Source of the DNA: Deinococcus ruber
Lineage (GTDB): Bacteria; Deinococcota; Deinococci; Deinococcales; Deinococcaceae
DNA length: 64,000 nt
Assembly (NCBI RefSeq): GCF_014648095.1
Contig: NZ_BMQL01000018.1
Span: 33,853 to 97,852 of the forward strand
Reading direction: 5' to 3'
Shown: positions 42,710 to 52,107 of the stretch, piece by piece
Position numbering within the stretch: position 1 is the first letter of the stretch
Layout: every line of letters starts with the position of its first letter
Notes under the pieces: model-generated
What the model was told of the DNA's origin: nothing
What the model saw: only the letters and a program-made list of their open reading frames with translations
Database searches by the model: none
Translations under genes and position numbers: made by a program

Positions 42710-42740
42710 TTGGCCCCCACTCCGGGGGCCAATGACGTGT
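42710..42740 (+). promoter_or_regulatory. Hairpin leader 15
   Basis: TTGGCCCCC ACTCC GGGGGCCAA, 9-bp stem, the longest of the set (42710-42732); 10 nt from the GGCC arm (42730) to ATG 42741. Confidence 0.75.
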
Positions 42741-44264
42741 ATGACAACTCCCGCACGGTGGTGGCAGGACGCTTCGATTCGCACGTGGGCGTGGCAGGCC
42801 TGGCGCTGCTATGCCTGGCGGCCCGGCTACCGCCTCACCCTCACCACCGCCGAGCGCACCGCCTACGTCGACATGACGAACAAGGTGGTCGTGTGCAATC
42901 CCGAATACCCATACCCGCCCCTGCAGACCGTCACGCTGGTCCGGCACCTGCCGAGCGATGTGCGTGAGTTTCAGTTGCAGTATCTCGAGAGTCTGATCGC
43001 GCACGAAGCCGGGCACACCCATCACAGTGGCCCGCTCCCGGCCGGACTGTTGGGGCAACTGGTGAATATCATCGAGGATCACCGCATGGAGCGGTTGATG
43101 GCGCGGGACTTCCCGAACCTCGCGGCGCTGTTCGAGCTGGCCTGCGATGCCGATGCGGCGCACTGCATCACCGCAGACGGCCAGGGTGGAGACGTGATCC
43201 GGGGCTGTCTGCTGCACCGCTTCACGGCGACGCATCCCACCTGGGCGTACGTGCCAGACCGGGCGGACGCGCACCACTGGCCGACGGTGAAGGCGCTGCT
43301 CGAAGCCGCGTGGGACGCGCCGACGTATGACGACGTGGTGGCGACGGCCGCGCAGATTCTGGCGCTGTTGGGCCGGGAGGATGCGGCACCGGATCCGCAG
43401 TTGCAACCATTTCTCGACGGGCTGGGTCAGTTCTTACTCTCGGATGCCCCAGCGACGGATGGTGATGGAGACGAGGTGGGGCAGACATCCACCACTCCTG
43501 AGAACCTCGGGAAGGGCGGGACCGGGGCGCCGCCGACACCGCCAGTGCGGCCGAAGGCGGACCCGGTGGCCAGCACGGACTGTATGCTGCTGAAAAGTGA
43601 ACTGGAGGGCGAGGCACGGCGGTTGGTCGCGGTGTTGGCGCAACCGGGTAAGCCAGATCGTACGCTCGCCAGTCGTGACCGGGGCCGGTATCGCTACGAC
43701 CGGGACGCGACGGGCAGTGAGCGTCCGTTCGACCGGCGGGTGGGGGCGGAGCGGCCAGGCCCGACGCATCTGCGCTTGGCGGTGGATGTCAGCGGCAGCA
43801 TGTATGGAGAGCGGATAGTCCACGCGCGGCGACTGGCGTTTATCGTGACGCTGGCGGCGCAGCGCTGCGGCCTGCCGATGGTGGCGGTGGCGTTCGATGA
43901 TGCCGTGCATCCGTTGTTCGGTGCGCAGACGCGTCCGACAGCGGCGCTGAATGCGGTGGCGGCGTTGGAGCCGATGGCCTGCACGCTGCTGGCACCTGCG
44001 CTGCGGGCGTTGTGGACCCCGGTGCTGCCAGGGAAGAGCGTGACGTTCATTCTGACGGATGGGCAATTGGACGACGCGGATTATGCGGCGTGTCAGCGTC
44101 TGCGAGCGCAGCATCCCGGGGTGGTGGTGCCGGTGCTGCTGGAATCGGACGACGCTGTGCGCCAGCAGTATGAGGCCGCGTTTGGGGTGTGCGTGGCGCT
44201 GCGTGAGGCGTCCCAGCTGGTTCCGCATGTGGTGAGCTTCCTGCGGGGCCGGTTCAAGCACTGA
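42741..44264 (+). CDS. CobT-like VWA-domain protein
   Basis: A 507-aa protein. The N-terminal half has a metalloprotease-like HEAGH motif at residues 88-92 followed by IIEDHRMERLMA, typical of CobT-like VWA proteins. The C-terminal half is a VWA domain with a metal-ion-dependent adhesion site (LAVDVSGSMYG, Asp at about residue 349, and FILTDGQLDD). With the AAA+ protein at 40741 it would form a chelatase- or remodelling-type complex. The start is fixed by leader 15. Confidence 0.8.
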   Translation: MTTPARWWQDASIRTWAWQAWRCYAWRPGYRLTLTTAERTAYVDMTNKVVVCNPEYPYPPLQTVTLVRHLPSDVREFQLQYLESLIAHEAGHTHHSGPLPAGLLGQLVNIIEDHRMERLMARDFPNLAALFELACDADAAHCITADGQGGDVIRGCLLHRFTATHPTWAYVPDRADAHHWPTVKALLEAAWDAPTYDDVVATAAQILALLGREDAAPDPQLQPFLDGLGQFLLSDAPATDGDGDEVGQTSTTPENLGKGGTGAPPTPPVRPKADPVASTDCMLLKSELEGEARRLVAVLAQPGKPDRTLASRDRGRYRYDRDATGSERPFDRRVGAERPGPTHLRLAVDVSGSMYGERIVHARRLAFIVTLAAQRCGLPMVAVAFDDAVHPLFGAQTRPTAALNAVAALEPMACTLLAPALRALWTPVLPGKSVTFILTDGQLDDADYAACQRLRAQHPGVVVPVLLESDDAVRQQYEAAFGVCVALREASQLVPHVVSFLRGRFKH

Positions 44265-44355
44265 CACGCGAACAATCCGTGGCCTCTGCGGTGCCCGAGG
44301 CCACCGTCAACAGCATCGGCACGTGTCCGCTCACCTCAGTGGTTCTGAGCAGACG

Positions 44356-44386
44356 TGGCCCACCGGGGGCGGGCCAAGCAGTGGAG
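44356..44386 (+). promoter_or_regulatory. Hairpin leader 16
   Basis: GGCCC / GGGCC with T-A closing pair and a 9-nt loop (44357-44375), 11 nt before ATG 44387. Confidence 0.7.
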
Positions 44387-45508
44387 ATGAGTTTGACGAC
44401 AGCGGTTGATACCTGCGATCTGCCTGGGTTGATCGCACAGCACTGCGGTGCGGCGAGCGTGCGGGGTCTGGGGCCGAGAGGTGGCACCATCCGCGATCCC
44501 AGACCGGGCATGGCGGAGGCAAACGCCAGCTTCTCGGTGTGGGTGAATGCCTTGGGGACGTGGATGTGGAAGAAGCGCGGGCGCAACAGCGGGCAGGGCA
44601 CGGCCTTCACCTTCCTGATCAGTCTGGGTCTGTCCACCACCGAAGCGCGCAAGGAACTCTTGGCGTTCACGGGGCAGCAGAGCACCTGGGAGCAGCGCGA
44701 CGCGGTGGCGACGCCTGCACCGCGAGACATCCTGGCGGAAGCGAAACGCAAACTGGCGGACGTCAAGCCCGTGCGGCGTTGTGACCTCGACGCGCTCCGT
44801 CCCCAGCTCAAGGCGCTGCGCAGTGACGATGCGGCTGCGCAGGAACTCGCGCGGCGGGGTCTGTGGCTGCCCGGCGACCTGCAGGCCGTCAACCTGCACG
44901 GTGACCTGGCGTTCCTGGTACGCGGGCCAGATGGACGGCCGTACAACCTCAAGCGGCGTCGGCTGGAAGGCGGGAAGAGCCGCTATCAGGTGGTCTTCCC
45001 CGGATTGAGTACGCCCGCGTGGTGCAGTCCGAACTACGGGAAGGCGAGCCGACTGCTGATCGTTGAGGGCGAGCTGAATGCCGCGGCCGCCTGGCGGGTC
45101 ATCACCACGCAGGGATTGGATTTCGACGTGCAGGGCTTACCGGGGACGGACACCTGGCCGTTTCTGGAGGGGATGGACCGCGAAGTCTGGATCTACGCCG
45201 ATGGGGACGCCAGCGGGGAGGGCATGCGGGCGCGGATCCAGGAGTTGGCGTTCGCGGCTGGCGCAACCCGCGTACATCAGGTGCCGGCGCTCGCGGAGGG
45301 AGATTTTTGCGACGTGCTGGGGAGCGCGGGCGTGGGGGCGCTCAGTGCCGTGCTGCACGCCGAGCCTCCGAAGATCCGGACGGAATCCAGGTCGGAGACG
45401 ATCGCGTTCGCACCGTCGAAGCCACTGGCTGCGGCGGCTCGGATGGCGCCCAGTGTGCTGGTGGGGCAGCCGCTAGACATGACCGATTGGCCACTGGTGC
45501 GTCGATGA
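44387..45508 (+). CDS. TOPRIM-domain (primase-like) protein
   Basis: A 373-aa protein. The N-terminal part (FSVWVNALGTWMWKKRGRNSG...AFTFLISLGLSTTEAR) looks like the catalytic-core preface of phage DnaG-like primases, without an obvious CHC2 zinc finger. The TOPRIM core has the acidic motif RLLIVEGELNAAAAW (Glu at about residue 227) and YADGDASGEG (DxD at about 270). It could prime replication or take part in DNA repair. Its stop overlaps the next gene (ATGA). A remnant of a second copy is at 56363-56416. Confidence 0.75.
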   Translation: MSLTTAVDTCDLPGLIAQHCGAASVRGLGPRGGTIRDPRPGMAEANASFSVWVNALGTWMWKKRGRNSGQGTAFTFLISLGLSTTEARKELLAFTGQQSTWEQRDAVATPAPRDILAEAKRKLADVKPVRRCDLDALRPQLKALRSDDAAAQELARRGLWLPGDLQAVNLHGDLAFLVRGPDGRPYNLKRRRLEGGKSRYQVVFPGLSTPAWCSPNYGKASRLLIVEGELNAAAAWRVITTQGLDFDVQGLPGTDTWPFLEGMDREVWIYADGDASGEGMRARIQELAFAAGATRVHQVPALAEGDFCDVLGSAGVGALSAVLHAEPPKIRTESRSETIAFAPSKPLAAAARMAPSVLVGQPLDMTDWPLVRR

Positions 45509-45951
45509 GTGCTTGCCCAGTTGACACCAGTGGGTCGGTGATGCTGTCTGAAGGTATGTACATGGTGATGACCTCGAAAGACGGCCCGGTCGCTGGAACG
45601 TACACGCGGGTGGTGGCGGACGATGCCATGCGCAACCTGCGGATTCTGTATCCGGGCACGCGGGTGTGGGTAGTGGAGAGCAACGCGGCCGAGATCCAGC
45701 AGAAAGACCTAGAAGTGCTGGCGTGTCGGATCGATGCGGAGATCACGACCGCGCACCGGGTGATGTTCGAGGGCGTGGTGCAGATGAAGTTCGTGCAGCG
45801 GCAGACCCTGCGGGGGCTGATCAACAGTCGGATCTTTGGGAATCAGAAGGTGTCGCAGGGCGAAGCGTGGCGCTTCGAACTGGCACAGTCGCATGCCAAG
45901 TTTGCGCGGGATGCCAATATCTCCGATCATCGGGTGCGCTTCACCTTCTGA
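45505..45951 (+). CDS. Hypothetical 148-aa protein (paralogue of 56414)
   Basis: A mixed alpha/beta protein (SVMLSEGMYMVMTSKDGPVAG...) ending HRVRFTF. ATG 45505 overlaps the TOPRIM stop. It has a diverged full-length paralogue at 56414-56860 in the same order relative to the methylase-helicase gene. No family is recognised; conservation next to TOPRIM suggests a DNA-related role. Confidence 0.65.
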   Translation: MSACPVDTSGSVMLSEGMYMVMTSKDGPVAGTYTRVVADDAMRNLRILYPGTRVWVVESNAAEIQQKDLEVLACRIDAEITTAHRVMFEGVVQMKFVQRQTLRGLINSRIFGNQKVSQGEAWRFELAQSHAKFARDANISDHRVRFTF

Positions 45952-45993
45952 ACACGCGCGGCATGAAGGACCTCCCAGGCGGACGGTGAGGTG

Positions 45994-46023
45994 TGGCCCC
46001 CTGGCGGGGGCCGATTCGTGGGC
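45994..46023 (+). promoter_or_regulatory. Hairpin leader 17
   Basis: GGCCCCC TGGC GGGGGCC (45995-46012), 11 nt before ATG 46024. Same sequence as leader 18. Confidence 0.75.
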
Positions 46024-46737
46024 ATGTCGATTCTTCCATCTGCCCAGACCCAGCCATCCCTGCTGCCGATCCTGCCCCTGACCGGCACCAAGACCACGCC
46101 CAAGAAAGCCCCCGCCAAGACGCCGCCCGTCGCTGTGGTCGATCCGGCACTGGTGGCCTTCGCAATGCGCAGCATCACCCACCCTGCGCCGGAACCCAGT
46201 GACCTGCCGATGGGCGTCGAGGCCCTCTCCCGCGTCACCGATGCGGAGCGCCTCAAGGCCAACGAGCTCGCCCGCCAGATCGTGTCCGGTGAGGGGGAAC
46301 TGACCCCCGCCGCGTACAGTGCGCTGCGTGCCTGGAGTGGTGAAGGTGGCTTGGGCGGGTCGACCAGTGCGTTTTACACCCCGCGTGCGTTGGTGGATTT
46401 CATGTGGTCGCTGAGCCAGGCGCTGCTGCCGGCCGAGCGGGCGCTGGAATTCTCGTGTGGCAGCGGTGCCTTTATCGCCCGTTCTCCCGCGCTTACTCAC
46501 GTGACCGGGGTGGAGATCGACGAGACCAGCGCCAAGATAGCCCAGCAGCTCTTCCCGCACGCCGCGATCCACCACGCGCCCTTCGAGCAGTACGCCCAGC
46601 AGAGCGAAGACGCCCTGTTCCCCCTGATGATCGGCAGCTCGGCTTTCAGGCAGGCCCATCCCAATCACCGAGGTGGGCCTGCGCCTGATCCAGCAGTTGG
46701 TGCCGCGCCCGGTCTGCTGACATGCCGGAGGGCATGA
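46024..46737 (+). pseudogene. Truncated first copy of the methylase-helicase gene
   Basis: Codons 1 to about 203 are homologous to the 1706-aa protein at 56938, including the S-adenosylmethionine motif FSCGSGAF. Similarity stops at about 46632, one residue after IG and just before the catalytic NxPF motif. The frame then runs 34 unrelated codons to 46735. The remaining DNA is the incoming 9.7-kb block. Confidence 0.85.
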
Positions 46738-46823
46738 GCCACTTTCTTGTCAAGTGCCTGTGATCGTGTCCCCGCCTGATGGTCTGCATAGGTTCTTTGG
46801 GGAGACGCGCCGTAAAAGCGGGT

Positions 46824-47198
46824 TCAAGCCCCCTCGTACCGGCCCACGCCGAGCCGCCCTCCGAACACTTCGGTCTCGTTGCCTGCGCCCCCGCAGGGCC
46901 AGAATTCTTCCGACCACGCGCCTGCCCGCCCCGTTTCCGGCTTGCTGGTGTGTTCGCCTTCGATCCCGAAATCGAGCCGCAGATACAGCGCGCCCGGCTG
47001 ATCCACGGGCCGGGCGCGGTAGCTCTCGGCGCGTACCGACCGGGGCGGTGGAAAATACGCCGACAACAGCTTCTGGCAGCGTTCGAGCAGGCGGCGTTCG
47101 GCATCACCCGGCACCTGACCCACCTGCCCGTCCTGCTCGAAGACGACCCAGGTGACGGGCCAGGTCGCGTCCACTTCAGCCACCACCGCGGGCAGCAC
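46824..47198 (-). CDS. Hypothetical 124-aa protein
   Basis: GTG 47198 is preceded by GGAGATAAC and lies 3 nt after the stop of the upstream gene. The product starts LPAVVAEVDATWPVTWVVFE and has helices around QVPGDAERRLLERCQKLLSA. It ends with a charged C-terminus. The partner upstream is exported; this one has no signal. No family is recognised. Confidence 0.5.
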   Translation of the reverse strand: MLPAVVAEVDATWPVTWVVFEQDGQVGQVPGDAERRLLERCQKLLSAYFPPPRSVRAESYRARPVDQPGALYLRLDFGIEGEHTSKPETGRAGAWSEEFWPCGGAGNETEVFGGRLGVGRYEGA

Positions 47199-47200
47199 CG

Positions 47201-47635
47201 TTATCTCCGGCTCGCGCCCGTGACCATCAGCCGGAACGCGTAGCTGGCCCCCGTGCCGGGGTTCACGAGCGTGAAGGTGCCGATCTGATGCACCGCCAGG
47301 GCGCGGTCGCGGCGCTGGACATCGACGCCGATGGTGCCTTCCGGCCCCGAGTGGGCGTTGAGCGTCACGGTCAGGTTGTCCGGAAGATCGTGTACCCGCA
47401 GCTCGACGCGCCGCAGGTCTCCGAGCTGCGCGAGTGCCTGCGGCGGAAGCTGAACCCGCTGCCAGTCGGTCTCGGTGGAGAGCTGGCCGTCGCCTACAGC
47501 AGGCACAGCATCGGCACGGATGACCTGCCAGCGGTCGGCCATGAGCGCGGCAGAGCCAGCGTAGGCCTGGGTGGACAGCAGGGCCAGCGGAAACAGCACG
47601 GTCAAGAGTGGGAACGTCAGCGGTGATCTGGGCAT
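47201..47635 (-). CDS. Exported hypothetical protein
   Basis: A 144-aa protein with a signal peptide (FPLLTVLFPLALLSTQAYAG) and a beta-rich domain (RRVELRVHDLPDNLTVTLNA; GTFTLVNPGTGASYAFRLMV). ATG 47635 is set by AAGGAG upstream. It forms a two-gene operon with the 47198 gene. No family is recognised. Confidence 0.55.
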   Translation of the reverse strand: MPRSPLTFPLLTVLFPLALLSTQAYAGSAALMADRWQVIRADAVPAVGDGQLSTETDWQRVQLPPQALAQLGDLRRVELRVHDLPDNLTVTLNAHSGPEGTIGVDVQRRDRALAVHQIGTFTLVNPGTGASYAFRLMVTGASRR

Positions 47636-47880
47636 GGGCGAACTCCTTGAGGTCGAGAGAGACGGTGAAACGGAACGAACGGGCCTGAGCGGCAGGAGGC
47701 ACTTGGAAGCGCTCACCGGCACGGCCACAGTGTGGCGGGCAGGCGCGTTTCCCGGCATCCACCGCCCGGCGGGTGGGCGTCTCCACCTTTCGTAGGAGAC
47801 TGCGCGGGAACCGGCGCGCCCGGCCCACCGTGCAACTTTTGGAGGATGCGGCGACCGGCGGCGGCCTCTACCCTGTGAGC

Positions 47881-49743
47881 ATGACTTCCAGCGCCTCGCC
47901 TTCCGCTCCGGCTCCGCCTCCCGTTCGCCCGCACCCCTTCGCGCCGCGCCACTACTTCGGAGAGCTGATCGACCCCGCCACCTACCGCCACCTGCTGTAT
48001 CACGCCTTCAGCCTGCCGCTGGCCCTGCTGTATTTCTCGCTCTTCTGCGTCAGCTTCGCGCTGGGCGCGGGCCTGGCGGTGATCGTGGTGGGCTTCTTCA
48101 TCCTGGTGGGCCTGCTGTGGCTGCTGCTCGCCTGCGCCGATCTCGAACGCCTGCTGGGAACGGCGCTGCTGGGCGTGAATCTCAGCCGCCGCCGGCGTCT
48201 GCGCCCCGATGGGCTGTGGGACTGGACGCGCCGCACCCTTTCAGATGTAGGCAACTACAAGGCGGCGCTGTATCTGGCGCTGAAACTGCCCTTCAGCTTG
48301 CTGGTTCTACTGGTGGGCGGCAGCCTGCTCAGTACAGCCCTGGTGCTGCTGAGCGCGCCGTTCTGGGGAGCCTCCGGCCTGAGCGGAAACTGGCTGCTGG
48401 TCGAGTTGAACGCTCAGACGTATCAGATGACGGTGTGGTCGCTGGCGGCGCTGGTGCTCGGCGGCCTGGCGCTGATGGTGCTGACGGTGGCGGCGCTGAA
48501 CCTGCTGGCGCGCGCCTGGGCGTTTGTCAGCGTGGCCCTGCTGACCGACGACGGCGAGGGCGAGCAGGCCCAGCGCGAGGTCCAGGCGCTGCGTCAGGGA
48601 GCCAGCACCCTCGCCCAGCGCGCCGACCCTGCCGCTGCCCTGGGCGAACTGCTCAGCCAGGGCGTCCGGGCGACCGCCGCGCAGGGAGCCGTGCTGCTGC
48701 ACGCCGGACAGGTCGCCGCAGAACACGGGCTGCCGCCAGAAGTCACCGCCGCGTTCGCCGCGCTACGCCCGGCCCTGCCGCTGGCACTTTCAGACCGTCA
48801 GGCCCATCTGCTCCGGGGCTGGCAGCCCCCGGGCACGCTGCAGGCCGCCGCATTGGGCACGCTCGTGTCGCTGCCGGTGGATCTGCCGGCGACACACACG
48901 CAGCCACCGGCTGGCCCAGACGAAGCGGCGGAACTGCACGCCTTCTATCCGCGTGGCAAGGAACCCTCCCGGCGTGAGCTGGAGTTCTGGGGAGCGGTGA
49001 CCGATCAGGTGGCGGTGGCGCAGGAAACGGCGCGGCTTCTTCAGCAGGCCCGCCTCCAGGGGTCCGAGCAGGAACGCGCGCGCCTGGCCCGTGACCTGCA
49101 CGACTCGGTGGCGCAGGCGCTGTACGGCATCGCGCTCGGCACCCGGGCCGCCCGTGCCCAGCTCAGCCGCGATCCCGCCCGGGCCAGCGAGCATCTGGAG
49201 TACGCGGTGCAGTTGGCCGACGGCGCGGCCAGCGAGATGAAGGCGCTGCTGTTTGCCCTGCGTCCCGACGCGCTGGAAGAGGGCGGCCTCACGGCGGCAC
49301 TGGCCCGACTCTCGGAGATGCTGACGCTGCGCTATCACCTCAAGTCCACGCTCGACGCTCCGCTGGAACCGACCCTGAATGCCGAGCAGAAAGGGGCGCT
49401 CTACCGCATCGCGCAGGAAGCGGTCCACAACGCGGTCAAGCACGCCCAGGCCGGAACGGTGGCCCTGCGCCTGCATCCGCAGGAAGGCGGCTGGCGTCTC
49501 CAGATCCATGACGACGGCAAAGGGTTCGATCCCGGTGGGGTGCGGGGCGGCACACTCGGCCTCAAGAGCATGCGTGAACGCGCCGACGATATGGGCGCGC
49601 AGTTTGACCTGCGGTCTGCCCCGGCGGGTGGCACCACGGTCCGTGTGCATCTGCCCGCCGCGCGGATCGTCGCCCATCCGCTTCCAGAACGTTCGGCCCA
49701 GACCACCGCCCCATCCGATCAGACCATCCAGGAGAATTCATGA
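47881..49743 (+). CDS. NarL/LiaS-type sensor histidine kinase
   Basis: A 620-aa protein. Two pairs of transmembrane segments in residues about 40-215 form a membrane sensor like that of Streptomyces-type putative-sensor kinases. A GAF-like middle is followed by the HisKA_3 box ARLARDLHDSVAQALYG (His at about residue 407) and an HATPase domain (IAQEAVHNAVKHA; DDGKGFDPGG). It phosphorylates the regulator at 50828. It is coupled (ATGA) to the DUF4097 gene, giving a kinase-DUF4097-regulator operon typical of envelope-stress systems. Confidence 0.88.
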   Translation: MTSSASPSAPAPPPVRPHPFAPRHYFGELIDPATYRHLLYHAFSLPLALLYFSLFCVSFALGAGLAVIVVGFFILVGLLWLLLACADLERLLGTALLGVNLSRRRRLRPDGLWDWTRRTLSDVGNYKAALYLALKLPFSLLVLLVGGSLLSTALVLLSAPFWGASGLSGNWLLVELNAQTYQMTVWSLAALVLGGLALMVLTVAALNLLARAWAFVSVALLTDDGEGEQAQREVQALRQGASTLAQRADPAAALGELLSQGVRATAAQGAVLLHAGQVAAEHGLPPEVTAAFAALRPALPLALSDRQAHLLRGWQPPGTLQAAALGTLVSLPVDLPATHTQPPAGPDEAAELHAFYPRGKEPSRRELEFWGAVTDQVAVAQETARLLQQARLQGSEQERARLARDLHDSVAQALYGIALGTRAARAQLSRDPARASEHLEYAVQLADGAASEMKALLFALRPDALEEGGLTAALARLSEMLTLRYHLKSTLDAPLEPTLNAEQKGALYRIAQEAVHNAVKHAQAGTVALRLHPQEGGWRLQIHDDGKGFDPGGVRGGTLGLKSMRERADDMGAQFDLRSAPAGGTTVRVHLPAARIVAHPLPERSAQTTAPSDQTIQENS

Positions 49744-50831
49744 CCATCCCCCAGACCATCCGCCCGCCGCAACAGGCGGCCCAGGCCATCCTCGTCCGTA
49801 CCTTCGTCAGTCTGGCGCTGCTGGCGCTCAGTGCGCTGGTCTTCCGCTTCACGCTGGTGCCGGTGCCGGAGGGGGCTGCCAGCCAGGGGCATGGGATGAT
49901 GCAGCAGGAAGCGGTGGCCGGAGCGACCCGCGCCGACATCCGCCTGAGCGGCGGCTGGGCCGACCTGAACCTCGGCAGCGCGGCCCAGCCGGGGTGGGCG
50001 CTGAGCGGGCAGCTCCGGTTGCCGTCGGTGGCCTTGGTGCAGCGCGAGGCGACCCGGCAGCAGGACGTACTGCGGGCGAGTTATCAGCTCAGAGGAGGAA
50101 GCGGCCTGCTGCCGCTGCGCCTCCAGCTCGGGGTGGGCGGGCTGAACATCGGGCGCGGCGAAGACCGGCTGGGTGTCTGGACGCTGAGGGTGGGCCAGCA
50201 GCTTCCCACCGCCCTGCGCCTGAGCACCACCTCCGGCGACCAGCACCTGCACCTGGAGGGCGCGCGCCTAGGTGACCTGAACACCAGCAGCACCTCCGGC
50301 GAGATCAGCGCCGTGTTGCCCAGCGCCTTCACGGGCGGCGCACGCTTCAGCACGTCGTCCGGCGATCTGACGGTGTCCACCGAAGGCGACCCGACAGGAG
50401 CAACAGGCCAGACCTTCACCGCTCAGAGCACCTACGGCGAGCAGACCCTGAAGCTGGAGGCGTCGGCCTTCCGCAGCGTCCAGGCACGCAGCACGTTCGG
50501 AGATCTGTCGGTGCGGCTTCCTGCCCGTCCGGGCCTGAGCGCCGTGCTGACCACCGACACGGGTGAGCAGCGCGTGACGGTGCCTTCCGGGCTGAACAGC
50601 GGCACCCTGAACATCGACAGCCGTACCGGCGACGTGACGCTGCTCGTGCCTGCCGGGGCCGCGCTGCGGGTGCTGGCTTCCACGCGGATGGGCGACATCG
50701 AGACGCCGCCGGACTACATCAGGCAGGGAGACACGTACAGTTCGCCCGCTGCCAGCAGGACGCTCTCGGCGCTGAAGATCGCGGTCTCGACGTTCAGCGG
50801 GAACCTGACGATCCGCGAGGTGGCCCGGTGA
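49740..50831 (+). CDS. DUF4097-family beta-repeat membrane protein
   Basis: A 363-aa protein with one N-terminal transmembrane segment (TFVSLALLALSALVFRF) and a C-terminal right-handed beta repeat (LNTSSTSGEISAVLP, FSTSSGDLTVST, QARSTFGDLSVRLPA, IDSRTGDVTLLVP), the DUF4097 pattern. It lies between the kinase and regulator, overlapping both, and probably modulates the sensor or reads envelope state. Confidence 0.8.
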   Translation: MTIPQTIRPPQQAAQAILVRTFVSLALLALSALVFRFTLVPVPEGAASQGHGMMQQEAVAGATRADIRLSGGWADLNLGSAAQPGWALSGQLRLPSVALVQREATRQQDVLRASYQLRGGSGLLPLRLQLGVGGLNIGRGEDRLGVWTLRVGQQLPTALRLSTTSGDQHLHLEGARLGDLNTSSTSGEISAVLPSAFTGGARFSTSSGDLTVSTEGDPTGATGQTFTAQSTYGEQTLKLEASAFRSVQARSTFGDLSVRLPARPGLSAVLTTDTGEQRVTVPSGLNSGTLNIDSRTGDVTLLVPAGAALRVLASTRMGDIETPPDYIRQGDTYSSPAASRTLSALKIAVSTFSGNLTIREVAR

Positions 50832-51505
50832 CTGCGCCCGGGCAGGCGGTACGGGTGCTGATCGTGGACGATCATGCGGTCGTCCGGCAGGGCCTGCGGA
50901 TGTTTCTGGCGCTCGACGAGGGAATCCAGATCGTGGGCGAAGCCGAGAACGGCGCGCAGGCAGTGCAGCGCGTCGCCGATCTGCGCCCCGACGTGGTGGT
51001 CATGGATATCATGATGCCGGTGATGGACGGCGTGGCGGCCACCCGTGAGATTCGCTCCCGGTTTCCGGAAGTCGAGGTGCTGGCGCTCACCAGCGCGCTG
51101 GAAGAACATAAAGTGGCGGGAGCCATCGAAGCGGGAGCCACCGGGTATCTGCTCAAGGATGCCAGCGTGGAATCGCTGAACGAGGCCATCCATGCGGCGG
51201 CACGCGGCGAGGTGCGCCTGCACCCGGAGGCCGCCAGACGCCTGATGCGTGAGTTCCGTACCCGCGACATGCGCGAGAGCCTGACGCCACGGGAGACGCT
51301 GACCCTGCGGCTGATCGCGCGTGGGTACGCCAACAAGGTCATCGCCCAGGAACTCGACGTGACCGAACCCACCGTCAAAACCCACGTCTCGCGGCTGCTA
51401 AGCAAGCTGGGCCTGAACTCGCGGACCCAGGCCGCACTGTACGCCCTGAAACATGGCCTCGCCAGCCTGGAAAACAGCGTGCTGGACAAGGAGGGTGTTC
51501 AGTAG
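50828..51505 (+). CDS. NarL/LuxR-family response regulator
   Basis: A 225-aa protein with a receiver domain (LIVDDHAVVRQGLRMFL; Asp 60 in VVVMDIMMP; Lys in GYLLKDAS) and a LuxR helix-turn-helix (LTPRETLTLRLIARGYANK...VTEPTVKTHVSRLLSKL). GTG 50828 overlaps the previous stop (GTGA). It is the partner of the kinase at 47881 and likely activates its own operon. Confidence 0.9.
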   Translation: MTAPGQAVRVLIVDDHAVVRQGLRMFLALDEGIQIVGEAENGAQAVQRVADLRPDVVVMDIMMPVMDGVAATREIRSRFPEVEVLALTSALEEHKVAGAIEAGATGYLLKDASVESLNEAIHAAARGEVRLHPEAARRLMREFRTRDMRESLTPRETLTLRLIARGYANKVIAQELDVTEPTVKTHVSRLLSKLGLNSRTQAALYALKHGLASLENSVLDKEGVQ

Positions 51506-51693
51506 AGCCGGAAGACTGGGAAGACGCGCTGTTCGGATCGTATTTCACTGGACCGAGCCGGACGGAGACCTACACGCAGTGGGGGCGGAGTTATCAAGAG
51601 CTGCTGGAGCAAGCACTTGCGGACGGGATCTTTCCTCAAGCGGTGCTGATGCCGTCGAAGTGGACGCTGGGACAGTACCTGGGGGTCTCGTGA
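51503..51693 (+). pseudogene. C-terminal fragment of an unidentified protein
   Basis: Without a start codon, the frame reads EPEDWEDALFGSYFTGPSRT and YTQWGRSYQELLEQALADGI, ending TLGQYLGVS-stop. Coding character is clear, but the 5' part is missing where the response-regulator operon joins. Left-over of the DNA into which that operon recombined. Confidence 0.5.
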
Positions 51694-51735
51694 CCGAAGC
51701 GGGCGGAAGACCGCAGGACGCTTGACCACCGCTTA

Positions 51736-51846
51736 TTGGTACCTGCATACGTTGGGGACAAGTGACCGGGCCCTGCCGAGGAGTGGGAGCGTGCCATCAC
51801 GCTCATGCGATGGAAGCCAGGTTTGCCTGATTGATGCAGGTGTCAA
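51736..51846. repeat. Miniature IS630-type element (MITE), copy 1
   Basis: About 110 bp beginning TTGGTACCTGCATACGTTGG and ending TTGATGCAGGTGTCAA, i.e. imperfect terminal inverted repeats; TA precedes the left end. The outer 25 nt match the ends of the IS630 copies at 24281 and 28535. Confidence 0.65.
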
Positions 51847-51960
51847 GAGATTGCCGCGCCCATGCCGCTGACATTCAAATCTCCCTGGGCGATCAGATCA
51901 TGTTCCCTGACCAGCTTCACCGCCTCTTTCTGGTGAAATTCCAACCGCTGACGACGCACC
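51846..51960 (-). pseudogene. TnpB (IS200/IS605) remnant
   Basis: On the minus strand the frame reads RRQRLEFHQKEAVKLVREHD then DLIAQGDLNVSGM, the conserved TnpB stretch ending at the catalytic-Asp segment ExxDLNVxGM, here with Gly in place of Glu. Only about 40 codons remain. Confidence 0.6.
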
Positions 51961-52107
51961 TTGTGGGAAGAAGCACTTGGCTGCTTCAGTCCGGTGCTTT
52001 GGTCACACGCCGTCCAAGAGCATCTCGCAGATGGCGCCTCCAGAACCAAACGCAGTGGAGTGCCGCATCCATGTCCTCAAAAGCCACCTGGTTCATCGGT
52101 TGGGACA

